From Notamacropus eugenii (taxonomy: Eukaryota > Chordata > Mammalia > Diprotodontia > Macropodidae), in NCBI RefSeq assembly GCF_028372415.1, contig NC_092873.1:352263890-352327889 (forward strand): a stretch of DNA of 64,000 nucleotides. The letters are read 5' to 3'. The position numbers were made by a program, and so were the translations under genes. The notes under the pieces were generated by a model. It searched no databases and was not told the DNA's origin. It worked only from the letters and a program-made list of their open reading frames with translations. Every line of letters begins with the position of its first letter. Positions within the stretch are counted from its first letter, which is position 1. Of this stretch, positions 35,826-46,564 are shown one piece after another.

Positions 35826-37064
35826 CTTTAGGGCTGGATATATTGCCTCATTTTTAATTCCCCAATCCTACCAGTTGTGCCAGTTAAATATAAAATATAA
35901 CCCCTATCCATAAACTCATCCCCATCTCTGAATCTATACTGAGTTAGAATTAACTTAGGCCAGGAATGCAATAGTCCCTGGTTCTCTGGCACATTATCAA
36001 ATCGGTCTGGTTTCTGGTTCTGATCTGACTAACTTCCTCTTAGAGTCATTGACCTTCCTTTAACTTTGCATGTTACAACTTGGCAGTCAAATGGGTTTGA
36101 TCAGAGATTAGAGAGACCCACCAGGTTAGAGGAGGTGATCCAGAAAGGTCCCAGCAAGAGGAAATCAAAGAAAATACACGTATGCAGGCAAGAAGCCTCA
36201 GGAAGGTCTAATAGTGGGCGATAAATAGATAGATAAAATGAGTAGAGCATCAGTGGAGTCTGACTGCAGTTGAGAGGAAGAGATTAAGATGGGTAGACCA
36301 CCAGCATCAGGGACATATATCAGTAGGATAACAAGGATTAAATCACGGGCAATTCAGTTCAGGGGTAAGACTCTAACCCCATTTACGTGTGTGTATGTGT
36401 ATGTGTATGTGTATGCATGTAATATATATATGTGTGTGTGTGTATGTATGAATACCTGCGTATACGTGCCATAGTCCAACAGGGTTGAATGAAAGAGAAG
36501 GAAACAATCATTTGTTAAGTATCTAAAATGGGTCAGGCACTATGCTAAGCATTTTACAAGTATTATCTCATTTGATGAATCAGGAGGAAATTTAGACTGC
36601 TCTATCTATTACTATACCAACAAGTTTGTCCTGAGGGCCTTTTCAGTAACAAGTAGGAATTTTCTTCTCTCTGCCTGGAAGTTGGATTAATCACTATGAC
36701 TGGTTATCTCTGAGTGGGATGAAACATCCAAAAAGACTGGGAGAAGCAAAGGAGACCTTTAGTTCTGGAGGAATTAGGGTTGCGGTCAGGGAGTCTAGTC
36801 AGGGATTCAACTCCTGCCTGATGAGACAGTGCTTCTATTCCTAGATTCCTAGACAGGTGTAGAGTCAGATCAGAACCAGAAATAATACTGATTTGACAAT
36901 GTGCCACAGAACCAGGGACTATTGAATTCTTAGCCTAGGTTACTTCCAACTTGGGGTAGAATCTGAGATGGGGATGATTTTATGGATGGTGGTTAAATTG
37001 TTTCAACTGTCACAACTGGTAGAATTGGGGAATTGAAAATGAGGCATGACATCTAGCCCTAAAG
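35826..37064. mobile_element. DNA element with ~205-bp terminal inverted repeats
   Basis: The left arm (35826-36030) starts CTTTAGGGCT and ends GATCTGACT. The right arm (36863-37064) is its reverse complement, starting AGTCAGATC and ending AGCCCTAAAG. The arms match over their whole length with scattered differences, for example CAATAGTCCCTGGTTCT is shared exactly. The element splits an L2. If the TA in both ends is the duplicated target, the build fits a Tc1/mariner-type non-autonomous element. The ~830-bp middle has TG and TATA repeats and a MIR-like piece near 36490-36590, and no transposase frame. Two separate opposite-facing copies of a 200-bp repeat are the alternative. Confidence 0.65.
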
Positions 37065-37335
37065 TGTTCATTTGGTGTTGTCTTATCACCATTCAATTAT
37101 ATTTTCTAATTGTTCCATGGCTATGCACCTTGCCTTTTAAAATAAATTATAAATTCTGCAGGGCAGGGACTGTCTTCTACTGACTTTGCATCTTCAGTAC
37201 TACAAGGGTTCCCAATCTGTAGGGCCAAGGACCAATAGAATGTGAGCTCCTTGAGGACAGAGACTGTTTTGTCTATCTATACCCAGCACCTAACCCAATG
37301 TTCTAGGAGGTACCTAATAACTATTTCTTAAGTTG
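37065..37335 (+). mobile_element. L2 3' end, apparent continuation plus a second terminus
   Basis: 'tctaattgttccatggctat', 'ttctgcagggcagggactgt' and later 'aatgtgagctccttgaggac', 'ggtacctaataactatttct' are two L2 3' termini in a row. The first appears to continue the L2 cut at 35825. Confidence 0.6.
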
Positions 37336-37775
37336 AACCAATTTGAAATGGAAAACACCAGGGACCTCCTGATTTATTGGAAGATTTTTTGAGCAAAAAT
37401 CATTGTACTTTACAAAAAATGCTTTATATAACTTTGGCAAAATATGGTCCCTTCCAACTAAGGATATGTTGAAGCCAGATCATATGAGCTAGAAAGCCAA
37501 TTGTTAAGTTTTCAGAATTCACGTTTATACTTCAGAAATGAGCAAAGGTTACAAATCATGACTTGATTTATTGTTTTTTTATTGTCTAGACATAAGAATG
37601 TGTTAAAGGAAATGTTAGCAATGCAGACAAAGTTTAAAGTGTGTCATGCTGGTTTTTTTGGACATCTTGTTGTTAAACATTTACCAGCACACTCCTGCTT
37701 CCAACTTTTAAATTCTGTGATTTGTGCATTGAGAAATTGTATTCACACCCATACTGCAATAAGGTATCAGAGATT
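37336..37775. other. Intergenic, no gene seen
   Basis: AT-rich sequence with no confident feature. Confidence 0.45.
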
Positions 37776-37777
37776 GT

Positions 37778-38047
37778 TGTTGTGTTTGTCCTTCGTTCTT
37801 GAAGAGGACCCTGACATCAAGATGATGACATGACTTGCAGTTGAGTATGATTTGAGTAAGGGAAGGTTGTGCAAGGTCACCAACCTCACTTTCTTCTCCT
37901 GAGCCATCTGGGTCCAGTGGGCTGATATTCATCAGGATGGCTGGAGATGAACCAGGATGCAATTTGAGTCTGGCCCTTTCAGTCTAAGGTCCTATAGCAT
38001 TCTCACTTTGAGTGAGATACACCCATTCAATGAATAGGCTTCTTTTA
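37778..38047 (-). repeat. SINE built from LINE ends
   Basis: The minus strand reads, in order, 'ctggttcatctccagccatc', 'ggctcaggagaagaaagtga', 'tcctcttcaagaacgaagga' and a CAACAA tail. The middle matches the 5' UTR-like part of the LINE at 46910-47055, and the last ~40 nt matches that LINE's 3' end at about 50512-50555. It therefore looks like a short derivative of that LINE that keeps both ends and lost the coding middle. No coding capacity. Confidence 0.65.
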
Positions 38048-39735
38048 AGTAGTTGCTCAAGGGATGGCCCCTTTAATAAAAAAAAAAAAGTCATACCGGG
38101 AAGAGAAAATCCTCAGGGTTTCTGGGTAAAAGAGAAACAATTACTATTTAATATTTCAGAGCAAGATTTTAGTGGAGTTACTTGGTAACTTACAGACATA
38201 ATTATAGGTTGGCAGGTATGCCATTATAACTATTCTTTGGTGTTGACATGCACAGGAAACTGATTTTTGGTCCAAATGCTCAACTGAAAAGTTTTATTTA
38301 TGTGAAGGTGAATGTGAACAATAAAATTTGAACCTAACAATATCTGCCTCCAGTGACCTCCCTTACTTCTCAAATGCCCAGTGCCATTGTACCCTAAACC
38401 TATGGCTATGTGCATTCTGCACTCAAATGCTGACTGAAAAATATGGCCCCAGCTGATAGATAGTATCCTACATAACACTGTTCTCCTGGAGATCTGAATG
38501 CTTCTGCATGTTTCTCTTTACCTTACATTTTCATTCAAATGGCTTCCAAATGAAAGAAGGGAACTGGAAGCAAGGCCCTAGGTTTATTCAAGTCTGACAA
38601 ATTCATTTTGGTTTCATCATTCAGATGAATTGTGGTCATTTTTTACCTCAATTTCCCAGATCTTTGCCTCAGTCCTGTCTTGCTCTACCTTTATGAACAT
38701 GAGTCTTTGGTACATGGAGAGTTGGATCTGGATCACTCGAAAAATAATGGTAACTTGAATAACCCTGAAGAAAAACAGAAGTTGGATTCATTGAGGGGTT
38801 GAGATAATCTTTAATCTTCTCCTAGATTTCTTGACGCTGCTTCCAGTACTAGAGTGTCTTGGGTGAAATCTATGCCAAGGATTTTGAACTTTGAGATACC
38901 AAGCCTTCTTCCAAATAACTTCAAGTAAGGATTTGAGAAAGGTCTCAATAGACAACCCTCTTAACTCTGCAATTAGGAAGTAGGTGGAAAGTTTTGCTGA
39001 AAGCAACTCTGGATGTGGATTTTAGTAGTTCTGGTCCCTCTATAATAACTTATTATGTGATTTTGGAAAAGTCCCTTACCTCCTCTGGGCATCATTTGCT
39101 CTGGGATGATGGCAAGTGATTTTAATGAGCAAGAAGACAGATAGGCAATTGGAGAAGAGAATAAGCTGTGGCAGCCTGTGGAACTTCTGTCTGAGCACTG
39201 GGGTCAGGGATCCTTGGGCCCTGCAGCTGCCTCCAATTGCATCGCCTAGGGTAGGATGCTGATTGCTGACTTTTTGTCTGGGAGATAGGTAACAGGCAAT
39301 GAAGAATGATCTCTTTTTTATATTTTCCCATTCCCTCCATCCTAGTTGGCCAGAAACTGATTCCAAGTTTATTCTGTTCTGTAGTTACTTTTAAAAAGTC
39401 TGTTTATGTAGTTTGAATTTCTTTTGCCAGCTAGAAAAATCCAGTAGACCTAACTGTTGTTGATCTGTGTATTGCCTTTTCTTTTTCTTTTTTTCTGAAC
39501 AGAGGAACTATAGCAGGGAAGAGCAGTATTTGGTTATTGGCATTCAGTGACACAGAGAGTATTAGGACTTGAGCCTAATCTAAAAGTGTCAGGCTTTCTT
39601 CTGGCTGGAGATTGAACAGAAGTGAGAGGGAGAATTCTATGGTTTTCATTTGTTGGTAATTTTTAAATGAACTTCCTAAAAGACTAAACTAAGCTAGATT
39701 CAGGGTTTTTCCTTCTTTTCCACTTCTTAGCTTTC
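38048..39735. other. Intergenic, no gene seen
   Basis: An A11 run at 38080-38090. Nothing else can be supported. Open frames here (72-96 codons) match no known family. Confidence 0.45.
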
Positions 39736-39769
39736 AGTCTGTGAACTTGTTCATACATACTTAATAAAA

Positions 39770-39985
39770 TGTGTGCATATATACACACACGTGTGTGTGT
39801 GTAAATTATATACATACATGCAAACATACACATGCATTTCAATTTTATTGGTTTTGTTGGCAAGTCTAGTATTTTATTTTATATATTTAAAAACATTATT
39901 CTGAAAAGGGATCTGTAGACTTTACCAGTCTGCCAAAGGGAACCAGGACTCACCAAAAAGGCTGAGAAACCTTGCCCTAGGCTAA
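39770..39985. repeat. (CA)/(TA) simple repeat and medium-copy repeat
   Basis: CACACGTGTGTG-type tract at about 39780-39800. A piece at 39895-39985 ('aaagggatctgtagacttta') resembles the repeat at 975-1195. Confidence 0.4.
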
Positions 39986-40420
39986 CAATGACTCAGAATG
40001 TCCTACAGACATTGGTAAAATTTAAGGCAGTAACCAGGGCTTAGAAACTGCCAGGTGGGTGGAGAAGGGTAGAAGTATAACTGGTCTTTGGTAGCGAAAG
40101 CCACATTCCAAAGGTAGAGACAAGAGAAAGGCATTAGTTCTTTGCCTCTTTCAGCCTCCTCTTTTACCTCAAACCTGTTTCCAGATAGGCACATCTAGCA
40201 ACAATTTTTATATCACATTAATTTCTGAATTAATTTCTCTCTTTCTCTACCCAGGAAGCCTTCCTTGTAACAAAGATTTAAAAAAAAACCCTCACTAGTT
40301 CAGGAAAGCCAACCAACTGCTCAATTATATCTGAAGAACATAGGCTTGATTCAGACTCCACTCCACCCCACCCCCAATCCCTGTTCCACCTTCCATAAAG
40401 GGAAAGAAATATATTTTTTC
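39986..40420. other. Intergenic, no gene seen
   Basis: No confident feature. Confidence 0.4.
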
Positions 40421-40424
40421 ATCT

Positions 40425-41520
40425 CTTCTCCTGAGCAAAGTTTGATCATTATGAATACACAATGTTCAGTATTATTTAATTGCTCTTTCTATGTTGTTCA
40501 TTGTGCATAATGTTCTCCTGATTTTACTGGATCAGCTCATGTGTCTTACATTGTTTCTTTAAATTCCTCATGTATGTCATTCCTTATAATGTGGATATAT
40601 ACCATTACATGCATGTATCATGTTGAGTCATTCCTCAACTAATGGTCACCTGTTTGTTTTTCCTTTTTCTTTTTTATTCAGTTTTATTTTATTTTCAGTT
40701 CTGAATTCTCTCATTCCTAACTTGCCCTACTCCCACATTGAAAAAGCAAGAAAACAAAACCTACTACAAACACATCTAGTTAAGCAAAACAAATTTCTAC
40801 ATTAGTTATGTCCAACTATATATATATTTGTGTATGTGGGTGTATGCATATATGTATACACACATACATACATACACGCATTACTTCTCTCTCTGGAGAT
40901 GAGTAGCATGTTTCATCATGAGTGCTTCTAAATTGTGGTTCTGCATTGTGTTGATCAGAGTTCTCAAGTCCTTCAAAGCTGTTCGTCCTTACAATATTGT
41001 ACTATTGTATAGTGGGCCTCTAGATAGCACAGTGGATAGAGTATGGGGCCTGGAGTCAGGAAGACCTGAGTTCAAATGTGATCTCAGACACATACTAGCT
41101 GTGTGACCTCGGGAAAGTGATTTAACCTTGTTTGTCTCAGTTTCTTCCTTTGTAAAGGAACTGGAGACGGAAATGGCAAGCCACTGTATCTTTGCCAAGA
41201 AAACCTCAAATAGGGTCACAAAGAGTTGGTAAAACAACAAAAACAAAAATTATTGTATAAATTGTTCCGGTTCTGCTCACTTCATATTGCATCACTTTAT
41301 ACAAGTATTCTCTAAAACCATTCCCTTCATAATTTCTTATAGCACAATTGTTTTCTATCACATTTGTATATCATAATCTTTTCAACCATTTCCCCACTGA
41401 TGGGCACCCTCTCATTTTCTAATTCTTTGCTCCCAGAAAAATAATTGCCATAAATATTTTTATAAATATAAGTCCCTTTTCTCTTTCTTTGATCTTCTTG
41501 GTCACTCCCTCCTTCCAACC
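40425..41520 (-). mobile_element. Two L1 3' fragments, one split by a SINE
   Basis: 40425-40665 reads like reverse-complement L1 ORF2 3' sequence ('gttctcctgattttactgga', 'attccttataatgtggatat'). From about 40670 a second L1 3' UTR begins ('ttttattttattttcagttc'). It continues through 40990, is interrupted by the SINE at 41008-41247, and resumes to about 41520 ('ttctgctcacttcatattgc', 'aaccatttccccactgatgg'). Confidence 0.65.
41008..41247 (+). repeat. tRNA-derived SINE with RTE-like tail, near full length
   Basis: 'gtgggcctctagatagcaca', 'gtggatagagtatggggcct', 'ggagtcaggaagacctgagt', 'actagctgtgtgacctcggg', 'ggaaatggcaagccactgta', 'gggtcacaaagagttggt' and an A-rich CAACAA tail. It lies inside an L1. 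'attgtata' occurs on both sides, a likely target-site duplication. Confidence 0.85.
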
Positions 41521-41789
41521 CTGCTCCAGTTTTGGCTACTGTAATCAATACTATGCATGTTGTACAAAAAAATTGTATCTCATTCTGGCTCCCCATTTGA
41601 CCATGCCTCTACTGGTCACTATAAAGTTTATAAGTAGTCAACATAAAGGGGCAATAACAGGAAATAAGATTGCAAAGGGGATCCTGGAAATTATGTACAA
41701 ACCGTCCCAAACATCAAAGGAGCAAATTTACCAGTTGTATCATTTTATTAACCTAGTAATATGTGCTGAATCAAGGGAAGCCATCTAAG

Positions 41790-42285
41790 TGCAGCTGTCA
41801 AGGTTTTTGGTCCTGTGATATGCAAATTCTGGTCAAATTCCAGACCTCCATGGTTGCAGATGAGCAGAACATCAAAAGGTACTGATAACTTTGAGGTGAT
41901 GGGAATATGTTGACTTTGAAGTTTTCCTGATAACTTTGAGAAGATTTGGATATTTTAATGAACCTAAGGTGGTCCAGATTGGAGTTTGTTCCCCTCCCAA
42001 AAAATCTATAAAAATGAGACCTCAAGCTCTTGTTTCCCCCCATCCCCATTCTCTTCCCCATACCGCCTGTATTCTCCACCCCATTCCCTATTTCCATACG
42101 ACTATCTGCTTCTGTATCTCTCCCCACTTTTCTCTGCATGTCTCTATATTATCTGTATTTTCCATGCTGTTTGCTTTTATACCCTTTATGGTTATTAAAG
42201 TGTGATTGCCACCTATTTCCCACTGCCAATTGTGGTCTTTCCTGAGGAGTACTCAAAGAATCGGGCATGCCTGTCCCCATTTCAT
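41790..42285 (+). mobile_element. Possible solo LTR of an endogenous retrovirus
   Basis: A TATAAAAA box at about 42007 and an ATTAAA signal at about 42195 are spaced as in an LTR, with a C-rich region between them. No retroviral internal region adjoins it. Family, exact ends and age are uncertain. It is a fossil with no coding part. Confidence 0.35.
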
Positions 42286-42439
42286 TATTTCATAACTTCA
42301 CAAATTAATTATTAATTCAAATATTTTAATGTACATAAGACCTTTCTTTCAATTTAACTTTCATGTGCTTACATGTCCAATAGTCATATCTCTGGATCAT
42401 GGAGTTTAGACATTTTATGGACTAGTAAATTTTAAAAGC

Positions 42440-42640
42440 CCTCATATTTATATAGCATTTTAAGATTTATAATGTTTTCTTACAACACAGTACTGAAGCA
42501 GATAATATTATTACCCCCCTTTTGTAGATGAAGAAACAGAAGATTAGGGAGATTATATGATTTCCCATTGCTACCTGACTAGTTAATGGAGGAGATAGGA
42601 TTTGAATCCAGGTCTCTGCTGACTTCAAATCCAAAATTCT
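42440..42640 (+). repeat. MIR-like SINE
   Basis: 'atttatatagcattttaaga', 'gtagatgaagaaacagaaga', 'gatttgaatccaggtctctg' follows the order of the marsupial MIR-like family. Confidence 0.65.
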
Positions 42641-42694
42641 TTCTTCCTTCTTTTCCTCCTTTCCTTTCTGCCTGCTTCTTCCTTTCTTCTATCT

Positions 42695-43850
42695 TTATTT
42701 TTTCCAATTAACAAGGCTTTATTTTCTCTCCATCCCACTTACTGACAATTGAACAACTGAAAAACCAAAAAGCTTTCATGGCAAATATGTATAGTCAAAT
42801 GAAACAAACTCCCACATTGTCCACATCCAGATCTTCAGTATCATTCTGCATTTTAAGTTCATGTTATTTTTGAGAGGAGGTAGGCAGCACACTTCACAGT
42901 TCTCTTAGATCTCTTGGATCATGATTTGTAATCGCATTGATTAGAGTTCTAATATTTTTCAAAGTTTAAAAGTTTATGATATTATTATGGTATACATTTT
43001 TGCAGTTCTGCTCACTTCTCTCAGCACCAGTTCTTAGATGTCTTCCCAGTTTCATCTGAAAATGTCCATTTCCTCATTTTTCTTATGATCCAGTAACATT
43101 TTATTCCATTCATATACCATACTTTGTTGATCTATTTCCCAATATGTGGACACTCACCAGCCTCGAAGTCAGGAAGACTCATCTTTCTGAGTTCAAATCC
43201 AGCTTCTGACTCTTATTAGGTGTGTCACACTGGGCAAGCCACTTAACCCCGTTTGTCTCAGTTTCCTCATCTATAAATTGAGTTGGAGAAGGAAATGGCA
43301 AACCACTCCATATCTTTGCCAAGAAAACACCAAATGGGGTCATGAAGAATCGGACAAGACTGAATGACTAAACATTTTTGCTACTATGAAAATAACTCAC
43401 AAATATTTTGCATATTTGAATCTTTCTCTTTCTTTGATTCCTTTGCTGTACATGTCGAGTAGCGGTTCTGTTGGGTCAAATGATATGCACAATTTAGTGA
43501 TTTAATCTAGTGATTAGGTACAATTCCAATCGTTTTCCAGAATAACTGGATTAATTCACAGCTCTACCAACAGTGCAATAATGTGCCTTTTTCCCCATTA
43601 GCCTCTCCAACATTTGTTTTATTCATTTTTGCCACTTTTGTCACCCCGATGAGCATGAGGTAGAGCCTTAAAGTTGCTTTAATTCATATTTTTCTAATTA
43701 TTATTGATTTGGAATATTTTTTCATATGGTTGTCTATAGTTTGGGTTTCTTCCACTGAAACCTGTCTATACATATACTTTGACCATTTGTCTATTGGGAA
43801 ATGCCTCTTAGTCTTATAAATTTGCATTGTTTCTTAACCAGCATTCTTTC
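42695..43850 (-). mobile_element. L1 3' region, split by a SINE
   Basis: The + strand starts with L1 3' UTR-like sequence ('aattaacaaggctttatttt'), passes 'gttctgctcacttctctcag' and 'cattccattcatataccata', is broken at about 43150-43375 by a SINE, and resumes with 'ctactatgaaaataactcac', 'ctgttgggtcaaatgatatg' and 'accaacagtgcaataatgtg'. This follows the ORF2 3' order reversed, as at 52560-53080. Old and diverged. Confidence 0.7.
43150..43375 (+). repeat. tRNA-derived SINE with RTE-like tail, head truncated
   Basis: 'cctcgaagtcaggaagactc', 'ggtgtgtcacactgggcaag', 'ggaaatggcaaaccactcca', 'ggggtcatgaagaatcggac', 'aagactgaatgactaaac'. It is inserted in the L1 at 42695-43850. The first ~35 bases of the full head are missing. 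Confidence 0.8.
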
Positions 43851-44500
43851 CAAGATCCTTTTCACAGAAGTTGTTAATCTTGTTCCATCCTCTCCTGACT
43901 CCATGAATTTAACACATATCTTTCGTACCTAGAAGGGCCCCTTGAACATTTTACTGTTGGAATTCTCTCTTCCTTCAAGACCGAGATCAAGTGCCTTTCC
44001 TGAGCTACTCAGCTGAAAATGTTATCTTGCTCCTGAATTTTCTTCTAGAACTGTATCTGAACCTCTTTTTTTATGTTAGACCAATCTATCTTGCATCATA
44101 TTTATATGCTTGTACATCCAAATCCCCTGCCCCCAATAGCTAGCATTTATAACAACTAATATCTTTTAAAGCCTGCAAAACACTTTATGAATATCTTATT
44201 TTGTCCTCACAAAGATCCTAGGAGACAGACTCTATTATCCCCATTTTGGAGATGAGTAAACTGAGGCAGATAGAGGTTAAGTGACTTACTTAGAGTCATA
44301 TAGGTACTAACTCTTTCAGACTGGATTTGAACTCAGGTCTTCCTGACTCCAGGATCAGTGCTCTATCCATTAGGCAACCTAGCTAGATATTTTAAACTTC
44401 TTGAGGGTAGGGACTATGTCATTTTGCATTTTTGTCTCTTCAGCATGGTGCCTTGCACATAGCATGCATTTAGCAAATATCTATTGAATTGAATCAAATT
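43851..44500 (+). mobile_element. L2 3' region, split by a MIR-like SINE
   Basis: 'agaccgagatcaagtgcctt', 'tagaccaatctatcttgcat' is L2 3' sequence. After a SINE-like insert (44125-44395) it resumes as 'aacttcttgagggtagggac' and 'gtgccttgcacatagcatgc'. Confidence 0.65.
44125..44395 (+). repeat. MIR-like SINE inside an L2
   Basis: 'tagctagcatttataacaac', 'cccattttggagatgagtaa', 'ggatttgaactcaggtcttc', then 'gtgctctatccattaggcaa'. The last part is the reverse of a tRNA-type head. Confidence 0.7.
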
Positions 44501-45154
44501 GATGATGCTGATACTACTTAGCCTTCCTTTCCCTTTCCTGCTTCACAGGGCATGAAACCATCACATGATAGGGAACATTCCCAGAGAACATGGGATGTCC
44601 CCATTCATATTTAAGTCAATGAAGGGCTTCCCTCTAAGAGCCTCACAGATGAATCACCACAGGTCAAATCATCAAGCTAAATAGTGTCTCCATTTCAGAG
44701 ATGATTTAGATGATAAACGTAAGCACTTTGCTAATAAAATATTTTATTTGCCAATGAGATATTTTTTCTTGGAAGCACTGCAATTGGTCCAGTATGCTAT
44801 TTTTACCCTGAATGTTTCCATGACCTGGAAATATTCCTGAGGGCCCTGGAGGCTGCCAATATTGAGGATGTCATATTTGGGACTGTGATTATGGGTTTCT
44901 AAAATGCTTTCTGGTAGCATATGTCTAGGTCTAGATGAGCGGCATTTACTGCCTAACTCATTGGGAGGTGGACCTTGTCTTTTAAATTTGGATTTACTAA
45001 ATATTTTTGAGGACAGACTAATAATTGAAGGGGAATGGGTCAGAGAGGAAAGGGAAGAAGAAAATGAGTGAGAAGTGCTGCTCTTTTTGTTTGCCCCTTG
45101 CCTAAATCCAAAGGAGAAAGTGGGTCCAAAGCATAACATACACTCAATTTTCAA
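44501..45154. other. Intergenic, no gene seen
   Basis: A 140-codon open frame on the minus strand (44744-45166) has no recognisable motif, start context or family. I treat it as chance, though it is the longest non-repeat frame in this part of the window. Confidence 0.4.
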
Positions 45155-45370
45155 ATAATAGCTCAAGTTTTTAAAGCACTTGAAGGTTTACAAAGCACTT
45201 TTATCCTAGCACTCTTACCAGTTAGGTAGTGAAAATGTTATTGTCCCCATTTTCTAGAGGAGAAAACCAAGGATCAGATAAATTAAGTCACACAACTAAA
45301 ATCTATTGAAGGGTGAATTTGAATTCAAGTCTCCTCATTCCAGAATAAATGCTCTTTTCCACTACATCAT
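45155..45370 (+). repeat. MIR-like SINE
   Basis: 'ctcaagtttttaaagcactt', 'gaaggtttacaaagcacttt', 'agaggagaaaaccaaggatc', 'gaatttgaattcaagtctcc'. Confidence 0.6.
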
Positions 45371-46564
45371 ACTGTGTCTCTTGTGTACAGATCCTCCACA
45401 CTGCAGTTTGTCTGCCACAAATCTAACTTACCACACCATTGAATACATCAGTACAGTAACCCCGCTCATTTTGGAAGCCCAGGCATAGAGTATGCCTCCT
45501 GTTGAAATCAACACTGCCATTATTCATTCTTATCCCCAAAGTAGCCTGGAGTCCAAAATGAGCTGAAATGAGCTCTTTCACACAGCAAATACTTTGAGAG
45601 TTAAATACAGTCCTTTGAAAGTTAAACCCCTTATTCTCTTGCCCAATCTCATATCACATGGTAGCCAAACCAGGGGTGAGTTGAGAAAGAGATAGACAAG
45701 GACAGACAGGTAGAGACAGAGACAAAGAAGGAAACAGAAAGAGAGAGAGAGGCAGAAAGTGACAGATAGAGAGAGAGGAGAGAGAAGAGAGACAGACAGA
45801 GAGATGAGAACTGTTCTGTTCAGGCTGGTACACTGTATCTGTCTAAAAGATGATAACTAGGAAGAAAGACAATGATAAGTGAAATGGGGAAGCTTCTCTG
45901 AATCAAGTTCTTGCAGGGTTGTTAGGTTATTTGGTTTTAGGCACTATGAATTTTCTTTGAAAGAAATTATTGAGAAATAATTCAAAAGCAATACTTCCAT
46001 TTGAATTCATAATGCACAATCCTCCAGGACAATAAAATAAGCAGCATAAAAAGAGTGATTGTGACTGATAATATATGTAAACTTACACTTCAGTTTTTGG
46101 TTTGTTGAAAAATAAAGATGAATATGTGCTTTGTAAGGTATATCTACTGTTGTCCAAAGTTTTTGATCTGGAGTGAGTTTTTTTTGTCACAAAGTTGTCT
46201 TCATCTATATAGTTGTGATAATTCTGCAAATTGTTCTCTTGGTTCTGCTTTGCTTCTCCTGACTTTGTCTATCTTCTTATATTTCTTTGAAATCTTCAAA
46301 TTTGCTCTACCTCCTTATCTGCTGCCTTGCCCTTCTAAGAATGATTCTCCCCAAAACCTACTCAGTGATTGGTGAGTCCCTTCCTGGGATAACCACATCT
46401 TGATGGACTGCTCTCTGGTTTTATCCACGTCCACATTAGCTGCCTTATCCCCCCACACCTGATACCCTACTCCTCTCTTTCTCCATTCTGCTTTCCATCC
46501 CTTTTTATTATTCTCTTTCCCTATGAGAAAGTAGGAGTTGGGGGAGGTGTTTAGGGAAGACTAG
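45371..46564. other. Intergenic with GA-rich tract
   Basis: A degenerate AGAGAC tract at about 45685-45805. Weak reverse L1-like sequence at about 46160-46290. No gene. Confidence 0.45.

Noticed and set aside
44744-45166. 140-codon minus-strand frame
   Set aside because: Serine-rich, no known motif, no homologue recognised, surrounded by repeats. Not enough support for a gene.
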